A stretch of DNA of 5,230 nt, taken from the NCBI GenBank assembly GCA_030151825.1, contig JASLCP010000052.1, positions 1 through 5,230 on the forward strand, written 5' to 3'. The notes beneath the pieces were generated by a model. That model worked only from the letters and a program-made list of their open reading frames with translations. It was not told where the DNA came from and made no database searches. This document shows, piece after piece, positions 1 through 5,230 of the stretch (positions within the stretch are counted from its first letter, which is position 1; the number at the start of each line of letters is the position of its first letter). The stretch is from Candidatus Saccharimonadales bacterium. GTDB lineage: Bacteria > Patescibacteriota > Saccharimonadia > Saccharimonadales > Saccharimonadaceae. Made by a program: the position numbers and the translations under genes.

Positions 1-103
1 TACTGCCGGTCGAAGTCGGAACGCGTTCGGGGTGTGCCTGTCGGCGATCTTTGTCGTTATTGTTATCAAACTGTGGAGCTTGGTCTATGTTTGGGTGTGC
101 CAT
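1..103 (-). CDS. N-terminal fragment of an unrecognised hydrophilic protein (3' part off the left edge)
   Basis: An open frame on the minus strand begins with ATG at 103-101 and stays open to the window edge, giving 34 codons that start MAHPNIDQAPQF and end ..PTSTGS. The start is supported by an AGAGGA Shine-Dalgarno sequence nine bases upstream and by a promoter-like sequence further up. The visible part is strongly hydrophilic, rich in Asn, Asp, Gln, Pro and Arg, with no signal peptide or membrane helix. It looks like a disordered N-terminal tail of a cytoplasmic protein, or of a membrane protein whose helices come later. I do not recognise the family and propose no function. It lies downstream of the hydrolase gene on the same strand, but the 142-bp gap with its own promoter suggests a separate transcript. 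The opposite strand is also open over this stretch but has no comparable start signals. Confidence 0.6.
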   Translation of the reverse strand, partial: MAHPNIDQAPQFDNNNDKDRRQAHPERVPTSTGS

Positions 104-112
104 AGCGCTTGG

Positions 113-118
113 TCCTCT
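113..118 (-). promoter_or_regulatory. Shine-Dalgarno sequence of the left-edge gene
   Basis: On the minus strand the bases read AGAGGA, nine bases before the ATG at 103-101. It is the best ribosome binding site in the window and fixes the start of the truncated gene at the left edge. Confidence 0.6.
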
Positions 119-126
119 TGCAAAAA

Positions 127-169
127 TGCATAATTATATAAAATATCAAGGTTACTATATAATTATACA
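127..169. repeat. AT-rich inverted repeat in the intergenic region, overlapping the -10 box
   Basis: Bases 127-140 and 156-169 are inverted copies of each other at 13 of 14 positions (11 consecutive, 130-140 with 156-166), separated by 15 bases. Each arm contains the palindromic core ATAATTAT (130-137 and 159-166), with centres 29 bp apart. A second, 8-bp inverted pair encloses it: CTCTTGCA at 115-122 and TGCAAGAG at 186-193. This could be a paired operator, a cruciform-prone element, or a by-product of AT richness. Confidence 0.5.
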
Positions 170-190
170 CTATATTTGTAAATAATGCAA
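162..190 (-). promoter_or_regulatory. Putative sigma-70-type promoter for the left-edge gene
   Basis: On the minus strand a perfect TATAAT lies at 167-162. It is preceded, after exactly 17 bases, by TTGCAT at 190-185, which matches the -35 consensus only in its TTG. Transcription would start near 155, leaving an untranslated leader of about 50 bases before the ATG at 103. The region is so AT-rich that TATAAT also occurs by symmetry on the other strand and again nearer the gene. The spacing is the main support. The -10 box sits inside one arm of an inverted repeat, so a regulator binding there could block this promoter. Confidence 0.4.
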
Positions 191-245
191 GAGTTGACGA
201 TGGGAGAACTGCCGCTAGCAGAGGTAAAAATAATTACTTACGGTA

Positions 246-1931
246 TTATTTTTTTGCGTTTGGATCTTCTTTTTTGACGTATTTGTCTAGCCAGTCAAGA
301 CTTGGTTTGACAAACGACTTATTGTAGTCCAGGTGGTTTTTGCCGGCTACAGTGCTTGGTGACTGCACACCAGGGAGGACGAGGACTGATGATGCAACGC
401 TCATGCTACGTAGTTTGTCGCGCATCTGATATAGCTGGCCTGGGTCAACCAGTGGATCTGTCCGGAATCCTGCGAGGAATGTCGGTGGAGTCAGTGGGCT
501 CGCAAATAGTGCTGGTGAGGTGTCGTTAAAGTTATCGATACATTCGGTAATCTTTTTTGAGGTAAGTGTGCGAAGGTTTTGTGCATACTGCTCTTGGGTT
601 TGACCCTCTGATGGGTTGAGGGCGGTATTAAAATCACCCAGTGCTTTGTTGAGAGATGATTCAATACCAGCGGTCGCTTTGCTGTCACCCGTAGCAGCAC
701 CAGTAGTTGGGTCGACACCATCTTTGGCAGCCTCAGATGGATTGATACCGTTCTTGCTACTATTTTGGACGAAGGTAAGCACGGTTGAGAGCATCGTCAG
801 TGATGTATTGGCCGCCTCTGGGTTTGATTGACCAGATTTGATATCGACACCGTTATTAGTAAAGAAGTCACCAGTGTATGGTACAACATCATCGCCACCC
901 TTAAGTGCACTGAGGATGTTCATCGCGCCAGCAAGATCAGTTGGGACGCAGGTCGAGTGATCCATGCCGATGGCAAATGATTGCGGTGATTTAAAGATAG
1001 CTGTATATGCATTGGTAGGGGCTGACCAGCCAACTGCGGCTGCAGCACCTGATTTACCACTTCCGGCAGCACGCATTGCTAGGCTTCCTCCAGCGCTGTC
1101 ACCCCAAACAGCGATTTTTGTTGGATCGATACCGTACATTTTGGCGTTTGTGCGTACGTGATTGATAGCGCGCATGACGTCTTCGAATTGGTAATAAATG
1201 CCGCTTGATCCGAGTCGATAGGTAGCAACAAAGCTAGTATAGCCGCGTTTGGCTGCATCTGGAGCGACCTTGTCACCGACGCGATCATCAAAGTGCCAAC
1301 CACCACCATTAAGAAAGATGATTGCTGGGTTTCCATTTTTGTTGCTGCTGGTTGACTTGTAGACACGAATTGGCTGTTTGTCACCATTACCATTGATGTA
1401 CTGGCCGTACGTATTGTCTGGCTGGTCAGTCTTGGTGCAGGTTTTGCTATTGCCGGTGGCGATGTTTGCGACGTCAAGTGAGTTCCCTGATTTGGCTGCC
1501 GAACAGTCAGTGTTGCCAGTGTTTTTGCTCTGTGACTGCTGGATTTGCTTGATAAGGTTAAGCACGGCGCTAATGGCATCGTTTTCATCCTGAGGACTAC
1601 TGGTTGATGATCCGGGTGCTGGCGTATCTGAAGGCGGTGTGTCTCCTGCTGTCTTCTCTGCTTCGCGGGCGGCATTTTGACAAATATCAACATGATCTTG
1701 GTCATGAGTAATTAGGTAGTCGCTACAGTCAACGCCAGACCAGCCATCCTTACAGGCGTATTTCTTGCTCGTTTCGCTAAATTGACCACAGTACTTATCC
1801 GAGCTTGTGGCGGCATTCGCCGACTGTACGGTCCCGACAAGTGGTACGAGAAGTGCAATCAAAGCCCCGGCCAACCATAGTGATACTTGTTTCAATGACA
1901 CCGTTGTGAGAGTTTTTGTGAGCATAACCAT
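246..1931 (-). CDS. Secreted alpha/beta hydrolase (esterase/lipase-like, BD-FAE/HSL type)
   Basis: The 561-residue product probably cleaves ester bonds outside the cell; the substrate is unknown. Residues 1-40 form a signal peptide: Lys6 and Lys14, a hydrophobic core at about 17-34, and an AxA-type site after SANA. There is no lipobox, so it should be released or held by other means. Residues 48-84 carry four cysteines, and 95-117 are a Pro/Ser/Thr-rich linker. The hydrolase domain runs from about 175 to 552. It shows LNGGGW (207-212; oxyanion loop, Asn in place of the usual His), GDSAGG with nucleophile Ser279, the Asp492 motif TDPLVD, and His533 in KNHLDY. Ser and Asp are 213 residues apart, against roughly 95 in typical family IV esterases, so about 120 extra residues (near 340-465) are inserted. 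ATG at 1931 was chosen; ATG at 1925 is also possible. Both have only weak ribosome binding sites. The fold call is firm, the substrate is not. Confidence 0.88.
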   Translation of the reverse strand: MVMLTKTLTTVSLKQVSLWLAGALIALLVPLVGTVQSANAATSSDKYCGQFSETSKKYACKDGWSGVDCSDYLITHDQDHVDICQNAAREAEKTAGDTPPSDTPAPGSSTSSPQDENDAISAVLNLIKQIQQSQSKNTGNTDCSAAKSGNSLDVANIATGNSKTCTKTDQPDNTYGQYINGNGDKQPIRVYKSTSSNKNGNPAIIFLNGGGWHFDDRVGDKVAPDAAKRGYTSFVATYRLGSSGIYYQFEDVMRAINHVRTNAKMYGIDPTKIAVWGDSAGGSLAMRAAGSGKSGAAAAVGWSAPTNAYTAIFKSPQSFAIGMDHSTCVPTDLAGAMNILSALKGGDDVVPYTGDFFTNNGVDIKSGQSNPEAANTSLTMLSTVLTFVQNSSKNGINPSEAAKDGVDPTTGAATGDSKATAGIESSLNKALGDFNTALNPSEGQTQEQYAQNLRTLTSKKITECIDNFNDTSPALFASPLTPPTFLAGFRTDPLVDPGQLYQMRDKLRSMSVASSVLVLPGVQSPSTVAGKNHLDYNKSFVKPSLDWLDKYVKKEDPNAKK

Positions 1932-1942
1932 AATATATCCAT

Positions 1943-1971
1943 AGAATACACTACGTGAACAACAAGAACAA
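1943..1971 (-). promoter_or_regulatory. Weak candidate promoter for the hydrolase gene
   Basis: On the minus strand TTGTTC (1971-1966) and TATTCT (1948-1943) are separated by 17 bases, and the second box ends 11 bases before the ATG at 1931. Both boxes match the sigma-70 consensus only partly, and the resulting leader would be very short. I list it because the spacing is right and no better candidate exists in the 115-bp gap. Confidence 0.2.
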
Positions 1972-1992
1972 GCATTTTCGTTTGATAGCGCT

Positions 1993-1998
1993 TATGAT
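1993..1998 (+). promoter_or_regulatory. Candidate -10 element for the 202-residue membrane protein gene
   Basis: TATGAT matches the -10 consensus at five of six positions and would give a leader of about 40 bases before the ATG at 2047. No convincing -35 box sits 16-19 bases upstream. Alternatives are TATTAG (2001-2006) and TATAAC (2033-2038); the latter would give a nearly leaderless message. The nearest Shine-Dalgarno-like sequence, TAGGA at 2028-2032, is 14 bases from the start, which is rather far. Confidence 0.2.
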
Positions 1999-2046
1999 AG
2001 TATTAGTCCATAACGGTATGTAATAAGTAGGATATAACGAATTGTC

Positions 2047-2655
2047 ATGAGTACGAGTAAGATATCGAGAAAGAAAGAAATACTGCTCCTTTCAGCGATG
2101 GTTGCTGTTGCATTAGTAGTGTTGATAGTAATGGCATTTAGTCTAATGTCAAAGAAAGATTCGGCGGTGGGTATCGGTGCAGATGGCTTTAGTGTGTTTG
2201 AAAAACCCGGATCTGATCTTGGTATTACCAAGGTAGTTAGTCGAAATGATACGATTACAGCTCTCGGCAAGAGTGCCAAAGAAGTCTCAACAGTCAAGAA
2301 GACAGGTGTCGTTAGCTTTAATGGTCGATTGGGACAGACGGCCACCTTCCCTTTCACGCTGCCAAATGGCAATAATGCGACAGTGGATATCGATGTACTG
2401 ACATATAAAAACAAAGAATCATATGATAATGACAATATCTTTGGTGGTACTGGCCATGCTGGTACGGTAGATGGCAATGAAATTCGGTATATGCCGGCCA
2501 TTTCGATTGGCGCTGAACGTGTCTATGCCCTTCTCGTGACAAAGGACCTCAAATCATACCGCTTTTCTATTTCGCAGCCAAACACCAGTACGTATATCAA
2601 GGAATTCAAGGCCCAAGATATCTTGAAACAGATTATTAGCAAATCAACGCTATAA
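2047..2655 (+). CDS. Membrane-anchored protein of unknown function with an exported C-terminal domain
   Basis: The product has 202 residues. A short basic N-terminus (Lys5, Arg8, Lys9, Lys10) precedes one strong hydrophobic helix at about 11-34, then Lys36-Lys37. With no signal-peptidase site or lipobox, this predicts a bitopic protein with its N-terminus inside and residues 38-202 outside. The exported part has no cysteine. Its alternating hydrophobic and polar residues (about 84-175, for example TATFPFTLPNG and YALLVTKDLKSYRFSIS) suggest a small beta-rich domain, followed by a short helix at about 182-198. I do not recognise a family. The start is the first ATG after the in-frame TAA at 2035-2037. 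A strong terminator follows the stop by 23 bases, so it is probably a single-gene transcript, divergent from the hydrolase gene. Guesses such as an adhesin, lipid-handling or assembly factor have no sequence support. Confidence 0.8.
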   Translation: MSTSKISRKKEILLLSAMVAVALVVLIVMAFSLMSKKDSAVGIGADGFSVFEKPGSDLGITKVVSRNDTITALGKSAKEVSTVKKTGVVSFNGRLGQTATFPFTLPNGNNATVDIDVLTYKNKESYDNDNIFGGTGHAGTVDGNEIRYMPAISIGAERVYALLVTKDLKSYRFSISQPNTSTYIKEFKAQDILKQIISKSTL

Positions 2656-2678
2656 ATTCTCTACTCCTCATCTATTAT

Positions 2679-2700
2679 TCCGGGCCTTGGCCCGGATTTT
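2679..2700 (+). terminator. Rho-independent terminator of the 202-residue protein gene
   Basis: A perfect 7-bp GC-rich stem (TCCGGGC at 2679-2685 with GCCCGGA at 2690-2696) closes a CTTG loop and is followed directly by TTTT. It lies 23 bases after the stop codon. On the opposite strand the hairpin is followed by AATAATAG rather than a T run, so it should act mainly on rightward transcription and only weakly on the converging gene. Confidence 0.85.
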
Positions 2701-2730
2701 AGTTACCTCTCTATCCTTCTATCCTTGGTC

Positions 2731-2747
2731 TTGCCAGAGAATGGCAA
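2731..2747. repeat. Short perfect inverted repeat between convergent genes
   Basis: TTGCCA (2731-2736) and TGGCAA (2742-2747) form a 6-bp stem around a 5-base loop. No T run follows on either strand, so it is not a standard terminator. It sits 52 bases past the stop codon of the large minus-strand gene and could stabilise or help end that transcript. Just beside it, CTATCCTT is repeated in tandem at 2711-2726. Confidence 0.35.
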
Positions 2748-2798
2748 TGTAAGATCAGTAGCGGGAATGGAGAATAACAGGCTGTAGAGCAGCACTCT

Positions 2799-5230
2799 TT
2801 AATACCAGCTGTAGTACAAGATATCGTTACTGGTATAGAAATCATCGGTGTAGCCACCGGATCGGTCTTTTTCGGTACAATCGATTGCCCCGGCAAATGA
2901 CCCGTCTACTGAGCATGCCATCGTATATGCACGGAAGTTCCGTAACATCTCGCTATTCTCGAGGCATTTTTTACCTGTATACCAATCTTGATCACTGTCG
3001 GCGCCCTCGGTTACTGACATATAGGCTGCAGTAATCTTTTGTTCGTACATACTGCCAGTATCTTCTTCGGTAATTTGATTGCCATTTTCATCCTTACTGG
3101 CGCGACGCTTTTCTTTTTCTTCGTCGTCAATTGATTTGTGGCGTACATCAAGCCCTGTTCGCCCCCAAGCATCCTGTCGGTTAACGCAGTACATCAAATA
3201 TTTATCATATTCGCTATTTTCAATCGCTTTGCCGGTTTTTTCGTCGATAAACGGCTTTGAGCTGGCGTCTTGCACCTCGCTGAGTTGTCGCTGCACTTCT
3301 CCGGCATCGCGTTCACTATCTGTTTTGCCTAATCGTTGCTGTAAGTTTTGGATTTTCTTGCTATAGACGTCTGAATGTTTGTCGAGCATATATTTGAGCA
3401 CATCTTTTACTTTAGCGTCCATTTCCCATTGCCCCATACTGTAACGTACATTGCAGCCAATGTCAGCCTGAATACCAATACTAATGTATTCGGCGTCCAT
3501 ACACTGCAAGCGGCTAGGGTCAAGTTTGTCGGGTTGGAGATTGTAGATAGCATGTGCATTTGAGGAACTCTTTGATATGGCAATTGGCAATGTGCTGAGC
3601 GTTGTTGTTAGCGCACTAAACAGTGTTGCCTCCTGCCCGGTGTCGACCGCACTAAAAGATCGTACGAGTGATCCAGCGAATGAATAACGATTGTAGACGT
3701 CAAGTGGCTGTTGCTTTGCCTGATAGCGAGCCAGGCGTTCGGTTTGCTCTAGGTACTGCTGTTTTTCGGCTAAATACGGTACTAACGTAGCGGCGTTTGC
3801 CGGCTGCATGCCCCGTGACATAGCCATATCACCCAATATAACGCCCGTGCCAGTAAAGAGCGCCTCACTGGCAGATATGCCTTTGGTGCTGTGGGTGAAA
3901 TTACGATCAGTTTGCTTTGCCCAGTCAGCGACGGCGTTGGCAAACAAATTACCGATGACAGGAATAACGAGTTTCGAGGTAGCGTTAGCGGTGGGGTACA
4001 TCTGCCAGATACCCTGTGGTGGTGGCGGACAGATGCGCGTTGAGGCGGCAGCAATCATTCCTAATGCGGCAGACAAGGACGCGAGTAGTGGTGATGCGCC
4101 AGCTGCCATTGTGAGCGCCGGACAGTTATTGGGTTTCATAGCCGATTTGCTTTGTTCAGTCTGACCGTGCAGACAATAATTACGAGCGCCTTGGCCCAAG
4201 TCGGCTGGCGGCGCCGCTAGCCCACCAGGGGCACCAGTAATACCCTTAGTGGCAGTTGCTGTCATCATCACCTGTAGCCACGGCATCAACAGTGTGCCAA
4301 TGGCATCAAAGGTATCGGCAGAAAACGTCTGCCCTATTTTTTGGACACCTTCACCCATCACAATATGACGATAGACGCCAGCGTCGGTGGCATTTGGCCC
4401 GTTATAGCCACCGCCACTTCCCCAGGCGAGCTTGCTCGATAATGCGTTGACCGGTACCTCGTCGGCACTTTGTCCGGATTTAACGCGGTCGGCCATTTTG
4501 AGGTATTGCATGGCAAATCGCGCCAGTGTCACTTCTTTGGCCTTTTTGGTGCTTGCATAGGCGACCTTGCCGACGGTATAGGCTGCACATTGCACATTGG
4601 TGTACGAATTGGGCATTTCCGAGATACGTTTGGCGGTATCGACGATGGCTTTTTTGGTATCATCACTGGCAAGTGTTTTGAGACTATAGGCGCCGTGACC
4701 AGTGTCATCCATTGATTCATCGGCACCTTGCATAGCTTTATCAAACGCCTCGTCGACCGCTTTCTCACTTTGACCACCAATCCCGCCATCTTTTTGTAGA
4801 TCGAATTGTGTTTTTAGTCGCTGTTTGAACCGCTCATCCATAAAAAAGCTTGATTTTGGGTTCCAAACGCCAGTAGCTAGCTGCATCATTTTGTCGCTTG
4901 ATCCGGCAATTTTGGCGAAGGACTCACCACTGGTTGCCGTACCGGCGTTATCTGGAAAGGCAACAGAGGTGACTTTCCAACGACTTTCGGGCTTATCGTT
5001 CGAAGGATCGTTATCATCGAGGTTGTCCTCGGTTAACTTTTCGCCGTTGACGGTGAATTTATGCTTTTGAAATGCGAGCACTTGCTCGCGGCTCATCGTC
5101 GATAACTTGCATTTAATCGATTCTTTTTCCCCACAGTCGGCCTTACCGAGCTTGGCATCGATCATCTTGAGGCTATATTTACTGAGTGCCGTAGTGGCGT
5201 CGGCAAGATCGTTAGTGTACAAATCTTTTA
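2799..5230 (-). CDS. C-terminal part of a very large unrecognised protein, probably exported or membrane-associated (5' part off the right edge)
   Basis: The frame is open to the right edge and gives 809 residues. Codons AAA GAT precede a TTG at 5222-5220, so that TTG is most likely an internal Leu; neither it nor the first ATG (5165-5163) has a ribosome binding site. Numbering from the TTG codon: hydrophobic stretches lie at about 307-322, 368-397, 417-434, 453-466 and 534-549. Charged helical segments lie at about 484-505 and 602-655, and a very acidic/basic stretch at 697-722. Twelve cysteines, several closely spaced (30/38, 350/367, 574/590, 753/770/782), suggest disulfides and so an extracytoplasmic location. 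The C-terminus, rich in Tyr and Trp (YYSWY), looks like a natural end. I recognise no catalytic motif or family. A VirB6/TrbL-like or other surface-secretion role is possible for such a protein but only a guess. No clear terminator follows. Confidence 0.8.
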   Translation of the reverse strand, partial: KDLYTNDLADATTALSKYSLKMIDAKLGKADCGEKESIKCKLSTMSREQVLAFQKHKFTVNGEKLTEDNLDDNDPSNDKPESRWKVTSVAFPDNAGTATSGESFAKIAGSSDKMMQLATGVWNPKSSFFMDERFKQRLKTQFDLQKDGGIGGQSEKAVDEAFDKAMQGADESMDDTGHGAYSLKTLASDDTKKAIVDTAKRISEMPNSYTNVQCAAYTVGKVAYASTKKAKEVTLARFAMQYLKMADRVKSGQSADEVPVNALSSKLAWGSGGGYNGPNATDAGVYRHIVMGEGVQKIGQTFSADTFDAIGTLLMPWLQVMMTATATKGITGAPGGLAAPPADLGQGARNYCLHGQTEQSKSAMKPNNCPALTMAAGASPLLASLSAALGMIAAASTRICPPPPQGIWQMYPTANATSKLVIPVIGNLFANAVADWAKQTDRNFTHSTKGISASEALFTGTGVILGDMAMSRGMQPANAATLVPYLAEKQQYLEQTERLARYQAKQQPLDVYNRYSFAGSLVRSFSAVDTGQEATLFSALTTTLSTLPIAISKSSSNAHAIYNLQPDKLDPSRLQCMDAEYISIGIQADIGCNVRYSMGQWEMDAKVKDVLKYMLDKHSDVYSKKIQNLQQRLGKTDSERDAGEVQRQLSEVQDASSKPFIDEKTGKAIENSEYDKYLMYCVNRQDAWGRTGLDVRHKSIDDEEKEKRRASKDENGNQITEEDTGSMYEQKITAAYMSVTEGADSDQDWYTGKKCLENSEMLRNFRAYTMACSVDGSFAGAIDCTEKDRSGGYTDDFYTSNDILYYSWY

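Noticed and set aside
1..102. Open plus-strand frame with several cysteines at the left edge, ending at TAG 100-102 in the reading YCRSKSERV...
   Set aside because: It is the complement of the minus-strand gene start, which has a start codon, ribosome binding site and promoter. No start signal can be seen for the plus-strand frame.
211..220. Possible terminator hairpin after the hydrolase gene around CTGC/GCAG (208-220)
   Set aside because: The stem is only about four base pairs and no T run follows on the minus strand. I see no convincing terminator after the hydrolase.
1079..1705. 208-codon open frame on the minus strand, offset from the hydrolase frame
   Set aside because: It lies wholly inside the hydrolase gene on the same strand in another phase. 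The hydrolase frame carries the signal peptide and all catalytic motifs, while this frame gives a Gln/Ser/Thr/Pro-rich product with no recognisable feature, typical of a shifted reading.
1982..2006. TTGATA (1982-1987) with TATTAG (2001-2006) as a promoter
   Set aside because: The spacer is only 13 bases, too short for a standard sigma-70 promoter.
1992..2501. 169-codon open frame on the minus strand opposite the 202-residue gene
   Set aside because: It is antisense to a frame with a clear membrane helix and a terminator in the right direction. Its predicted hydrophobic end is only the reverse reading of the region coding the helix and upstream DNA.
3808..4164. 118-codon plus-strand open frame within the large gene
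   Set aside because: It is antisense to the long continuous minus-strand frame, has no supporting start signals, and its hydrophobic look follows from the Ala/Gly-rich sequence opposite.
5163..5222. TTG at 5222 or ATG at 5165 as the real start of the large protein
   Set aside because: The frame continues without a stop to the window edge, neither codon has a Shine-Dalgarno sequence, and there is no signal peptide after them, although the protein looks exported. The gene most likely begins outside the window.
1..5230. CRISPR array, tRNA genes, insertion sequence ends or alternative genetic code (UGA recoding)
   Set aside because: I found no regularly spaced repeats, cloverleaf-like sequences or transposase motifs. 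All complete genes end in TAA without in-frame TGA, so no recoding is needed.

Overview
The window holds four protein-coding regions, two of them cut by the window edges, and no RNA genes, insertion sequences or CRISPR repeats that I can see. GC is moderate and the genes are closely packed. The standard code (TAA stops) reads through all frames. All three readable proteins look exported or membrane-bound and lack obvious close relatives. That style (Cys-paired secreted proteins, a large orphan envelope protein, a small bitopic membrane protein) suggests a host-associated bacterium of the Patescibacteria/CPR, possibly Saccharibacteria. This is an impression: no phylogenetic marker gene is present.

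Layout, left to right. Bases 1-103 (minus) are the first 34 codons of a gene leaving the left edge; it has a good Shine-Dalgarno sequence and a plausible promoter. Bases 104-245 are an AT-rich intergenic stretch with that promoter and nested inverted repeats. Bases 246-1931 (minus) encode a secreted alpha/beta hydrolase (esterase/lipase-like) with a signal peptide, an N-terminal four-cysteine segment, a low-complexity linker and a catalytic domain with a large insertion. Bases 1932-2046 are a divergent intergenic region. Bases 2047-2655 (plus) encode a 202-residue protein with one N-terminal membrane helix and an exported domain of unknown function, followed by a strong rho-independent terminator at 2679-2700. 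Bases 2799-5230 (minus) are the 3' 2.4 kb of a very large unrecognised protein with twelve cysteines, several hydrophobic segments and charged helical stretches; its start lies outside the window.

How the genes might work together: the hydrolase and the 202-residue protein are transcribed divergently from a 115-bp gap and could share control. The large gene converges on the 202-residue gene. The common theme is the cell envelope and outside of the cell, but nothing in the sequence proves a shared pathway. The strongest functional call is the hydrolase; the most novel material is the large orphan protein.
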